Of a DNA stretch of 5,806 nucleotides, positions 1 to 5,780 are shown piece after piece. The position numbers and the translations under genes are program-made. This DNA is from Thermotogaceae bacterium (GTDB lineage: Bacteria > Thermotogota > Thermotogae > Thermotogales > Thermotogaceae): the NCBI GenBank assembly GCA_021161105.1, contig JAGHBG010000240.1, forward strand, positions 1 through 5,806, given 5' to 3'. How positions within the stretch are numbered: the first letter of the stretch is position 1; the number at the start of each line of letters is the position of its first letter. Below the pieces are notes generated by a model, which saw only the letters and a program-made list of their open reading frames with translations, was not told the origin of the DNA and made no database searches.

Positions 1-6
1 CAATTC

Positions 7-2067
7 TTACCTAACAAAAGGATTTCCTAATTGATAAATAGTTGTAGAAACTATATAAGCTAACAATGGTAGATATACCAACGTGAATATCGCCCACTTC
101 CATCCGAGTTCCCGTTTTATTGCCCCCAAAGTTGCAATACAGGGAATATAAATGAGTGAAAACACCATAAAGGAATACGCAGAAAGTGGTGTAAAGGCAT
201 TTTTAAGAGCTGTAGCAAGATTTTCTCCTCCGTAAAGCGTCCCGAATGTTCCTACCACAACCTCTTTAGCCATTGTCCCAAATATAAGTGCGACTCCTGC
301 CTGCCAAAATCCAAATCCCATTGTTTTGAGTATAGGAGCTATCAGCTTACCCAATGATCCTGCCCAACTTTGTTCGCTGCCATAAGGTACATTAGTTGGG
401 AAACTTGCCAAAATCCATAGAATCAAGACACCAGCAAATATTATACTTCCGGCCTTCTTAAGGAATATGGAACTTCGACGAGTGGCTTCACCAAAAGCGT
501 TTTTAAGTGATGGCAACCTATAAGGGGGTAGTTCCATTATAAGTGGGGTGACTTTCGTTTTGAATATTAAAACGTTAAATAATTTTGCCATAATTATCGC
601 TAATATTATACCTAAAACATAAATTGAGAATATAACGAGCCCTTGTTTTTTTGAAAAGAAGATTGTTGCAAAAAGTGTGTATATTGGCAGTCTTGCACTA
701 CAGGACATCAATGGATTTACTAACGCCGCAACTGTTCTATCTTTTTCCGACTCTATAGTTCTTGTTGCCATAATCGCGGGCACATTACATCCAAACCCAA
801 GAATCATAGGAATAAAAGCTTTACCAGAAAGGCCTATAGCATTCATTAATCTATCCATAACAAACGCTGCTCTTGCCATGTATCCGCTATCTTCAAGAAG
901 AGCTATCGCAAGGAAAAGAAGAAATATATTCGGAAGAAAAACAAGCACAGATCCTACACCACCTATTATTCCATCGCTAATAAGAGAGATTAATAGATCT
1001 GGTGCGTGAAAACTCTCTAATGAACTTGAAAGACCTTCAGCAATTTTACCGAATAGTGAATCTATAAGATCTGCAAAATATCCTCCAACTGAAAAAGTTA
1101 CTTGGAAAACTGCCCACATCATAAGGAAAAATATGGGAATACCAAATATTCTGTTAGTAAAAATCTTGTCTAATTTATCCGTTGTGGAGATACGACTTTC
1201 AAGAGTTTTTCTCTTTTTAACAACCTTTCTTACAATCGAATGGATTATAGCATACCTTGCTTGCGTTATAACAGCAGATGAATCATCGTTATATTTTCTT
1301 TCAATAGCCGATATAGCTCCCATTACGATTTGTTTTAATTCCTTCAAACTCTCTTTAGCATTTTCTTCAATCGTTTTCATTATATCTGGATCTTGTTCAA
1401 GAAGCTTTATTGCAAGCCAGCGAGAACTAACTTTTGTGGGCAATTCAAGTTTATTAAGGATATTCTGAATTTTGCTTATATGCAGTTCTAAGTCCTCGGA
1501 AAATTTTATCGGATGCGTACTTTTATCATCCATTGTAAAATTGATAATGGCTTTTTTCAAATCCTCTATTCCTACTTTCTTGATTGCCACAGTTCGCACC
1601 ACAGGTACTCCAAGAAACGAAGATAGCATCTCGTCGTTTACGATAATTTCACGTTTTTCAGCTTCATCGACCAAATTGAGATCAAGTATAACATTTTGCC
1701 TCATTTCGAGCAGTTCAAGCACAAGATACAAATTTCTTTCAATATTGGTAGAATCCACTACTGCAACGACTATATCAGGTTTATCAAACATTAAAAAATC
1801 CCGTGCAATTCTTTCATCAATGGAGTATGCGCTAAGTCCGTATATTCCGGGAAGATCCACTACTTTAACCTCTGTACCATTTAATGTGAAACTTCCCTCC
1901 TTTTTCTCAACGGTAACTCCAGGCCAATTCCCAATGTGTTGATGTGAACCCGTCAACGCATTAAAAACAGAGGTCTTTCCTACATTAGGATTTCCTGCCA
2001 AAGCAATCGTTAACGATTCATGAAAAGTTTTTTGGTTCTTTCTAATATATTTGTCTTTTTCCATCAT
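7..2067 (-). CDS. feoB: Ferrous iron transport protein B (FeoB)
   Basis: Inner-membrane Fe(II) permease with a cytosolic G-protein domain; it imports ferrous iron under anoxic or reducing conditions. The 686 residues are full family length. The N-terminal G domain shows G1 GNPNVGKT (25-32), the switch T52 in GVTVE, G3 DLPG (71-74) and G4 NLVD (131-134). A helical linker follows to about residue 300, then a multi-helix membrane region from about 307. The two Gate motifs are present: GFGCNVPAI (424-432, C427) and CSARLPIY (456-463, C456), along with LPPYRLP (513-519) and a C-terminal IPCIATLGA segment (C643). The ATG overlaps the feoA stop (ATGA), and a second ATG follows at once. A near-perfect GGAGGTGAT site lies 6 bases upstream of the first ATG, so both starts are possible. 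It is the last gene seen in the operon; only 6 bases remain beyond its TAA. No defect is visible. Confidence 0.97.
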   Translation of the reverse strand: MMEKDKYIRKNQKTFHESLTIALAGNPNVGKTSVFNALTGSHQHIGNWPGVTVEKKEGSFTLNGTEVKVVDLPGIYGLSAYSIDERIARDFLMFDKPDIVVAVVDSTNIERNLYLVLELLEMRQNVILDLNLVDEAEKREIIVNDEMLSSFLGVPVVRTVAIKKVGIEDLKKAIINFTMDDKSTHPIKFSEDLELHISKIQNILNKLELPTKVSSRWLAIKLLEQDPDIMKTIEENAKESLKELKQIVMGAISAIERKYNDDSSAVITQARYAIIHSIVRKVVKKRKTLESRISTTDKLDKIFTNRIFGIPIFFLMMWAVFQVTFSVGGYFADLIDSLFGKIAEGLSSSLESFHAPDLLISLISDGIIGGVGSVLVFLPNIFLLFLAIALLEDSGYMARAAFVMDRLMNAIGLSGKAFIPMILGFGCNVPAIMATRTIESEKDRTVAALVNPLMSCSARLPIYTLFATIFFSKKQGLVIFSIYVLGIILAIIMAKLFNVLIFKTKVTPLIMELPPYRLPSLKNAFGEATRRSSIFLKKAGSIIFAGVLILWILASFPTNVPYGSEQSWAGSLGKLIAPILKTMGFGFWQAGVALIFGTMAKEVVVGTFGTLYGGENLATALKNAFTPLSAYSFMVFSLIYIPCIATLGAIKRELGWKWAIFTLVYLPLLAYIVSTTIYQLGNPFVR

Positions 2068-2294
2068 TTATCACCTCCAATGAACTGAACAATTATTTTA
2101 CTTGCCATTCCAGCGCCAATGCCAATGCGTGAGCCATACTTCTGAACAATCACAGGACCTGGAAAGGAATTGAAAATAACTTTAATGATTTCCCCTTCCA
2201 TAATTCCCATCCGTAAAAGTTTCTCCCTTAGTTTTCTACCACCATTTATAGAAATAACTTTTACGAGTCCTGGTTTGGCATAACTAAGTGGCAT
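2064..2294 (-). CDS. feoA: FeoA family ferrous iron transport accessory protein
   Basis: Small cytosolic SH3-like protein that works with FeoB; it is required for Feo activity in several bacteria, although its exact role is unsettled. The 76 residues show the family pattern: an early Gly-Gly with a following Arg (GGRKLREKL), the signature RMGIMEG (about 28-34), a central GP-IV strand and the closing GIGAGMASKI. Length is typical of stand-alone FeoA. The ATG is preceded by AAAAGGAG at about 9 bases; this Shine-Dalgarno sequence lies inside the last codons (Glu-Lys-Glu) of the upstream regulator, with only 6 bases between the two genes. The stop overlaps the feoB start, which suggests translational coupling. 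The upstream regulator carries a related domain, so two FeoA-type domains are encoded side by side. Confidence 0.93.
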   Translation of the reverse strand: MPLSYAKPGLVKVISINGGRKLREKLLRMGIMEGEIIKVIFNSFPGPVIVQKYGSRIGIGAGMASKIIVQFIGGDK

Positions 2295-2300
2295 TCAAAC

Positions 2301-2954
2301 TCACTCCTTTTCCACGATTACCGATTTTGCTTCTTTTTTTCTCAAGCTTAATCTGTAACCCTTCACCATCACTTCTATAGGATCTCCAAGCGGAGCCACT
2401 CTTTCGATTTTTAATGTAGTTCCAGGTAATATTCCCATATTTAAAAGGCGGCTTTTTATTGATGGGTCACCTTCTATTTTTGCCACTTTCACACTTTCAC
2501 CTGGGGTAATGGTATCTAATGTGATCTTCATTTTTGCCACCTCCTCCCAAAATTTGTGAAAATCATGCAAAATCTGCCTATTCTTATTGAAAAACTCAAT
2601 GAACGCTTTTATTTTTTCAACATGCTGCTCATTCACATGATGCTCCATAACACAGGAAAAATGTTCGGATTCCTCTTCAGTCATATTCAGTATTTCCTTG
2701 AAAAATCTAAAAAGGACTTTATGATTTTGGTATATCTTTTGAGCTTCTATTATGCCGCTTTGTGTTAGCTTTATGTAGCTTCGTTTTTCGTGGATAACAA
2801 ATCCTTTTTCTGCTAATTTCCTAACGGCTTCCACTGCTGATGGTGTGGATACCTTAAGCCTTTTAATGATGTCTTTTATCCTTACAATATCTCTCTCCAA
2901 TTGAACCTCATAAATGACTCTTAGATAATTTTCCATACTATCGGTTGTTGTCAT
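2301..2954 (-). CDS. DtxR/MntR-family metal-dependent repressor with C-terminal FeoA domain
   Basis: Predicted metal-activated DNA-binding repressor controlling this iron-uptake operon. The 217 residues divide into a winged helix-turn-helix (about 1-65; the SMENYLRVIYE start is typical of DtxR/MntR), a helical dimerisation and metal domain (about 66-140), and an FeoA/SH3-like domain (about 145-216, with SRLLNMGILPGTTLKI). Compared with DtxR, the primary-site residues C101, E104 and H105 match C102, E105 and H106. The position of DtxR Met10 or MntR Asp8 is Asn9, and MntR's Glu11 is Arg12. H78 matches DtxR H79, but the ancillary Glu83 position appears to be Phe82. The Cys favours Fe(II) over Mn(II) sensing; this is inference. 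The gene starts 9 bases after the upstream stop, with AAGGAGGTGA about 12 bases ahead, overlapping that stop. It probably represses its own operon through the palindrome at 3408-3425. Confidence 0.92.
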   Translation of the reverse strand: MTTTDSMENYLRVIYEVQLERDIVRIKDIIKRLKVSTPSAVEAVRKLAEKGFVIHEKRSYIKLTQSGIIEAQKIYQNHKVLFRFFKEILNMTEEESEHFSCVMEHHVNEQHVEKIKAFIEFFNKNRQILHDFHKFWEEVAKMKITLDTITPGESVKVAKIEGDPSIKSRLLNMGILPGTTLKIERVAPLGDPIEVMVKGYRLSLRKKEAKSVIVEKE

Positions 2955-2963
2955 CTTTTCGCA

Positions 2964-3389
2964 TCACCTCCTTGCTTCATCAAGCAACGAAGAGTAAATG
3001 TGGAGAAAGTCAAGGCTCATCAAATAAACGAGAGTGTTTGTCCAAAACACTCCTTTAGGAAGCAGCATTATGTTTTTGCCTTTAAGTTCAACCCATCTCT
3101 CATCAAGTGCAATTTGAAGGGATGTTGTGAAGTTTTCCGCGGAAATTTTTGCTCTTCCCTTTAAAACCTTTGAAACAGCTCTAACTCCACAGAACGCATC
3201 TTTAGACATTGAAAAAACATCAACCTTGCACGGTCCCGTTATGTATCTACTCACTCCGGGCGTGTGGAATGTTTCATAATTCATAACATGTCCTCCAGCC
3301 CCAGGACCTATTCCAACAAGTGGCTTTTCTTTAAACCTGTTAAATGGTGCCAGCGCCTGATGGTGTGTCTTTATCCACTCAATTCTCAT
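2964..3389 (-). CDS. Orphan HemN/HutW C-terminal-like protein, first gene of feo operon
   Basis: Function unknown. The 141 residues resemble the C-terminal third of HemN/HemW/HutW-type radical SAM proteins (oxygen-independent coproporphyrinogen oxidase, heme chaperone and heme-degrading relatives). The GIGPGAGGHV stretch (26-35), followed about 15 residues later by RYITG, matches their conserved GIGxGA...Y region. Residues 85-128 (SLQIALDERWVEL...IMLLPKGVFWTN) fit the closing helix and wing, where the family has L-x-x-G-hydrophobic followed by LT-x-x-G. The radical SAM core with its CxxxCxxC cluster is absent. There is an in-frame TAG two codons before the ATG, so the protein does not extend upstream. 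An AGGGGG ribosome site sits 7 bases before the ATG, directly after the operon promoter and operator. It may be a genuine short iron- or heme-linked protein or a fragment of a longer gene. The family match is from pattern memory, not a search. Confidence 0.6.
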   Translation of the reverse strand: MRIEWIKTHHQALAPFNRFKEKPLVGIGPGAGGHVMNYETFHTPGVSRYITGPCKVDVFSMSKDAFCGVRAVSKVLKGRAKISAENFTTSLQIALDERWVELKGKNIMLLPKGVFWTNTLVYLMSLDFLHIYSSLLDEARR

Positions 3390-3407
3390 TCTCTAACCCC
3401 CTATATT

Positions 3408-3425
3408 AAATAGGCATTCCTATTT
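3408..3425. promoter_or_regulatory. Candidate DtxR-type iron operator
   Basis: Perfect inverted repeat AAATAGG-N4-CCTATTT (18 bp). It begins about 10 bases after the predicted -10 box, so it covers roughly +4 to +21 of the transcript and would block initiation or clearance. DtxR-family sites are AT-rich palindromes of about this size, and a DtxR-family gene is the second gene downstream. The pairing of this regulator with this site is inference. Confidence 0.6.
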
Positions 3426-3435
3426 TATGTAGCAG

Positions 3436-3464
3436 AGTCTATCATTAGTGAAACTTATTGTCAA
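3436..3464 (-). promoter_or_regulatory. Sigma-70-type promoter of the feo operon
   Basis: On the minus strand a consensus TTGACA (3459-3464) is followed by exactly 17 bases and TAGACT (3436-3441; 4 of 6 matches to TATAAT). Transcription should start near 3429 and read through the palindrome into the 141-residue gene, about 40 bases downstream. The exact -35 box and ideal spacer make this the best promoter in the window. Confidence 0.7.
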
Positions 3465-3544
3465 GTATACGATGATTAATTTTCTGGATGGATATGAAGA
3501 TATTTACCAGTTAACGGGAAAAAGCAAGAAAAGCGTAAAATCAA

Positions 3545-3751
3545 ATGTATCTGGTGGCGAAAAACAAAACGGGGCGAAAGCCCGACAAAGCAAAAGCGAG
3601 AAAAGAGCTGAAAAAGTTTAAGGCCAAATGGGGCAGGAAATACCCGAAGGTGGTGAAATGGTAGCAGGATAGATTAGATGAATTGTTAAGTTTTATGGAA
3701 TTTCCGGAGGAGATAAGAAGTATGATATACACAACGAACATGATTGAGGGT
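3545..3751 (+). pseudogene. Remnant of an IS256-family (mutator-type) transposase
   Basis: Eroded C-terminal part of a DDE transposase. In one plus-strand frame from 3590 to 3751 it encodes KKFKAKWGRKYPKVV, then an in-frame TAG (3662-3664), then LDELLSFMEFPEEIRSMIYTTNMIEG. This is the conserved segment around the last catalytic Glu of IS256 transposases (kWGkkYP..v..W....eL..f...P.eiR..IYTTNaIE). The TAG sits where a Trp is expected, so TGG to TAG is the likely lesion. The frame is open back to an ATG at 3545, but 3545-3589 is not clearly transposase. Similarity stops after the Glu-Gly, so the end is missing too. It differs enough from the copy at 4573 to derive from another element. Confidence 0.75.
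3560..3584 (-). terminator. Possible weak intrinsic terminator downstream of the tsaA-like gene
   Basis: On the minus strand, CGGGC-TTTC-GCCCCG can fold into a five-pair GC stem with one bulged base, and it is followed immediately by TTTTGTTTTT. It lies about 240 bases past the end of the tsaA-like gene and about 95 bases before the feo -35 box, so it could insulate the feo operon. The stem is short and sits inside transposon debris, so it may be fortuitous. Confidence 0.35.
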
Positions 3752-3825
3752 TATTTAAAGAAGGGGCTTGCCGAATTTGGGCGGAGCGAAGCGTAGCCGT
3801 ATGTCCGCTGTTACCGAAGATCGCA

Positions 3826-4314
3826 TCAGTCATATTGAAATCTCCCGTCATCTTTTGTTGTCGGTAGTTTGTTTACATTCTCCTCAAGCCATCCTATCTT
3901 ATCAACCTTCCTTTCATCAAACTCGGGAACATAGGGCTTAATATCCAAGAGAGGCGTTCCGTCTACAATATCTACATCTCGGATGTATAAAATATTTTTC
4001 TCAATTTTAATCAATCTCACTATCGAAATGCCAATTGGATTCGGTCTGCTCGGAGCCCTTGTTGAGAAAACTCCATGTATTCTATCCTCCATAAATGGTT
4101 TTACTTTTAGGGAGAATTTTTTAGACAAATGGAAGTGATATATCAAAATGATATGAGAAAAACCTTCAAGATCTTTCAGACCTTCAACATACTCTGGGAA
4201 TATCTCAGCTACTCCCTCAACTCCTTTAGCAGCTGCGGGTTGTATAGGTGTTCCTTTGGGTTCTTTGAATGGAGAATGAATGATCCCTATTGGTTTATAC
4301 TTTATCTCGTCCAT
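3826..4314 (-). CDS. tsaA: TsaA/TrmO-family tRNA (t6A37) methyltransferase-like protein
   Basis: Member of the TsaA/YaeB (UPF0066) beta-barrel family. E. coli TrmO uses S-adenosylmethionine to N6-methylate t6A37 in certain tRNAs; assigning that reaction here is by family. From the chosen start the protein has 162 residues, matching the single-domain form without the C-terminal extension of E. coli TrmO. Visible signatures are PIGIIHSPF (8-16), RAPSRPNPIG (86-95) and DGTPLLDIKPY (118-128), the conserved ligand-binding and core segments. The frame also has an ATG at 4323, but AAGGAG directly abuts that codon. The ATG at 4314 lies 9 bases from it and is the better start. The gene stands alone between insertion-sequence remains on both sides, in the same orientation as the feo operon but about 360 bases from its promoter. 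The reading frame is intact. Confidence 0.9.
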   Translation of the reverse strand: MDEIKYKPIGIIHSPFKEPKGTPIQPAAAKGVEGVAEIFPEYVEGLKDLEGFSHIILIYHFHLSKKFSLKVKPFMEDRIHGVFSTRAPSRPNPIGISIVRLIKIEKNILYIRDVDIVDGTPLLDIKPYVPEFDERKVDKIGWLEENVNKLPTTKDDGRFQYD

Positions 4315-4323
4315 AATTCTCAT

Positions 4324-4329
4324 CTCCTT
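4324..4329 (-). promoter_or_regulatory. Shine-Dalgarno site that decides the tsaA-like start
   Basis: AAGGAG on the minus strand ends immediately before the ATG at 4323 (zero spacing) but 9 bases before the ATG at 4314. Normal spacing therefore supports the second ATG as the real start, shortening the protein by three residues. Confidence 0.65.
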
Positions 4330-4355
4330 GTAATGCTATTTCCGATAACGTAAGG

Positions 4356-4467
4356 TGCCCCCCAATAACTGAACAATAAAAATTACGATTTTCATTCATC
4401 CAGCTCAGGAAGCTCTCACCATCCCTCCTTCATAGTATACTTCATCTGGAGTTCTGTATCCCAGGGG
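4356..4467 (-). mobile_element. Truncated terminal part of an IS3/IS481-like element
   Basis: About 112 bp remain of an insertion sequence oriented on the minus strand. It contains the transposase C-terminus (4405-4467), a short untranslated stretch and an end starting TGCCCCCCAATAACTGAACA (4356-4375 on the plus strand). Elements of this group commonly have ends beginning with TG. The bases just outside (AAGG, 4352-4355) could be one copy of a short target duplication, but the other end is not in the window. It ends abruptly where the IS256-family element begins, so it was probably the insertion target. The outer end lies about 40 bases upstream of the tsaA-like gene and may supply part of its leader. 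Confidence 0.6.
4405..4467 (-). pseudogene. C-terminal fragment of an IS3/IS481-family integrase-type transposase
   Basis: Twenty codons and a TGA on the minus strand encode PLGYRTPDEVYY followed by EGGMVRAS. The LGYRTPDEVYY block is the hallmark C-terminus of rve-domain transposases (IS3/IS481 type), which follows the catalytic Glu region. The frame is cut upstream: the codons before are TGT and TAG, inside the neighbouring IS256 end. It cannot be functional. Confidence 0.72.
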
Positions 4468-4516
4468 ACACTATCCTAAAGTACGAAAGTGTGTAAAAAG
4501 AGGTAAGGAATTACCA

Positions 4517-4541
4517 AAAAGTAAAAGCATCATGCTATACT
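4517..4541 (+). promoter_or_regulatory. Possible promoter of the IS256-family transposase
   Basis: An extended -10 box, TGC-TATACT (4533-4541), lies about 31 bases before the ATG. A weak -35 candidate, TTACCA (4511-4516), is 19 bases upstream of the hexamer. The near-palindrome AGCAT-C-ATGCT (4526-4536) overlaps the -10. The extended TG element could compensate for the poor -35. Confidence 0.4.
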
Positions 4542-4572
4542 CAACACATCCTATAAAAAAGGTCGTGCCATC

Positions 4573-5688
4573 ATGAGTAGTAAAAAAAGAAAACATAATT
4601 CCAAACCTTATGACAACATATCCCCTCAGGAAAGATACTTGCAAATCATAAACCAAGCAAAACAGTTAGTTAGGGATCTTCTACAAGAAGCCCTTGATGA
4701 GGAATTCGAATACTTTATGGATTATCCCAAATACTCAAGAGATAACCAAAAAGACAACTACAGAAATGGCTCCATACCCAAAACCATAAAAACCTCCATG
4801 GGTGATATGCAAATCAACACACCAAGAGATAGAAACTCTCAATTCGACCCTCATATAATACCAAAAAGACAGACCATATTCGATGACTTAGCTGATAAAG
4901 TATTAAGCTTATATTCAAGAGGCATGAGCACATCAGACATAATTGATGAGCTAAAAGACATATATGGCCCTTCTGTAAGCACATCATTAATATCCAAGAT
5001 AACAAACAGGATAATGCCGATGATAGAAGAATGGAGGTCAAGGCCATTAAGCAAGGTATATGCTATCGTGTATATAGATTGTCTATTCTACAAAGTAAGG
5101 GAAGAAGGTCGTGTAAAGACGAAAGCGGTATATGCAGTGCTTGGCATAAACGAAGATGGGGAGAAAGAGATACTTGGATATTGGATAAACGACACAGAAA
5201 GTGCGAGCTTTTGGTACAAAGTTCTGAATGACCTAAAGAGTCGAGGAGTAGAGGATATACTGATAATAAGTGTAGACAGTCTCAAAGGGATAGAAAAAGC
5301 GATAAAAGGTGTATATCCGAAGTCAGAGATCCAGAAATGCATAGTACATCAGGTTAGAAACAGTCTTAAACACATACCCTGGAAAGAGAAGAAAGAATTT
5401 GCCAATGACTTAAAAAGCGTATACAAATCAGAGACAGAAGAGCTTGCGAAAGAGAGATTTGAAGGATTCAAAGAGAAATGGGGGGAGAAATACTGGTATG
5501 TGATAAAGAGCTGGGAGGAGAACTGGCAAGAGCTTATGACATACTACAAATATCCGTATGAGATGAGGAGCTTGATATACACGACGAATGCGATAGAGAG
5601 CTTAAATAGCATGTTTAGGAAGGTTACGAGAGGTAAGAAAGTATTTCCGAGTGATGAGTCGTTGAGCAAGAGCCTGTATTTAGCATAA
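4573..5688 (+). CDS. IS256-family (mutator-type) transposase, frameshifted near the C-terminus
   Basis: DDE transposase that moves the surrounding insertion sequence by copy-paste through a circular intermediate, as known for IS256. The 371 visible residues contain an N-terminal DNA-binding region (about 1-150; includes the family pattern YRNGS...T..G...I..PRDR at 63-87). The catalytic D169 (in YIDCLFYKVR), D235 (in SVDSLKG) and E342 (in YTTNAIES) follow, with the QKCIVHQVRNSL segment (254-264) between the last two. All three acidic residues are kept. The frame stops at TAA right after LYLA, 31 codons short of the family's usual ~400 residues. The missing tail continues in the -1 frame at 5685-5780, so one base appears to be lost. 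The start ATG has a weak AAAAAAGG site about 10 bases upstream. It may be inactive, or still active if the tail is dispensable. Confidence 0.9.
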   Translation: MSSKKRKHNSKPYDNISPQERYLQIINQAKQLVRDLLQEALDEEFEYFMDYPKYSRDNQKDNYRNGSIPKTIKTSMGDMQINTPRDRNSQFDPHIIPKRQTIFDDLADKVLSLYSRGMSTSDIIDELKDIYGPSVSTSLISKITNRIMPMIEEWRSRPLSKVYAIVYIDCLFYKVREEGRVKTKAVYAVLGINEDGEKEILGYWINDTESASFWYKVLNDLKSRGVEDILIISVDSLKGIEKAIKGVYPKSEIQKCIVHQVRNSLKHIPWKEKKEFANDLKSVYKSETEELAKERFEGFKEKWGEKYWYVIKSWEENWQELMTYYKYPYEMRSLIYTTNAIESLNSMFRKVTRGKKVFPSDESLSKSLYLA

Positions 5689-5780
5689 TAGGGATAGAGA
5701 AGAAATGGGCTGGGAAGAAGATGAAAGATTGGGGGATAATTTACGGGCAGCTTAAACAAATTTTTGAAGGGAGGATTTAA
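5685..5780 (+). pseudogene. Displaced C-terminal tail of the IS256-family transposase
   Basis: Read from 5685, the sequence encodes IIGIEKKWAGKKMKDWGIIY followed by GQLKQIFEGRI and TAA (31 residues). This matches the expected IS256 tail (LYLAI..I.KKW......W......L...F..R). It sits one frame back from the main ORF, whose GCA TAA would become GCA ATA ATA GGG with one extra A. Together the parts give about 402 residues, the normal family length. Confidence 0.8.

Noticed and set aside
677..1942. Three plus-strand open frames of 110-156 codons opposite feoB
   Set aside because: They lie wholly antisense to a well-supported feoB, have no recognisable domains and read like reverse-frame shadows of membrane-protein codons.
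3390..3480. Riboswitch or structured leader ahead of the feo operon
   Set aside because: The leader is only about 40 bases long and its only structure is the operator palindrome.
3541..3741. Minus-strand 66-codon frame in the intergenic region
   Set aside because: It is the reverse shadow of the IS256-family remnant on the plus strand; the plus-strand frame carries the family motifs.
5680..5695. Programmed -1 frameshift site in the transposase
   Set aside because: No slippery heptamer and no obvious stimulatory hairpin. IS256-family transposases are normally made from one frame, so a base loss is simpler.
4814..5759. Several minus-strand and alternative-frame ORFs within the IS256 transposase
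   Set aside because: All overlap a transposase with complete DDE motifs and show no domain of their own.
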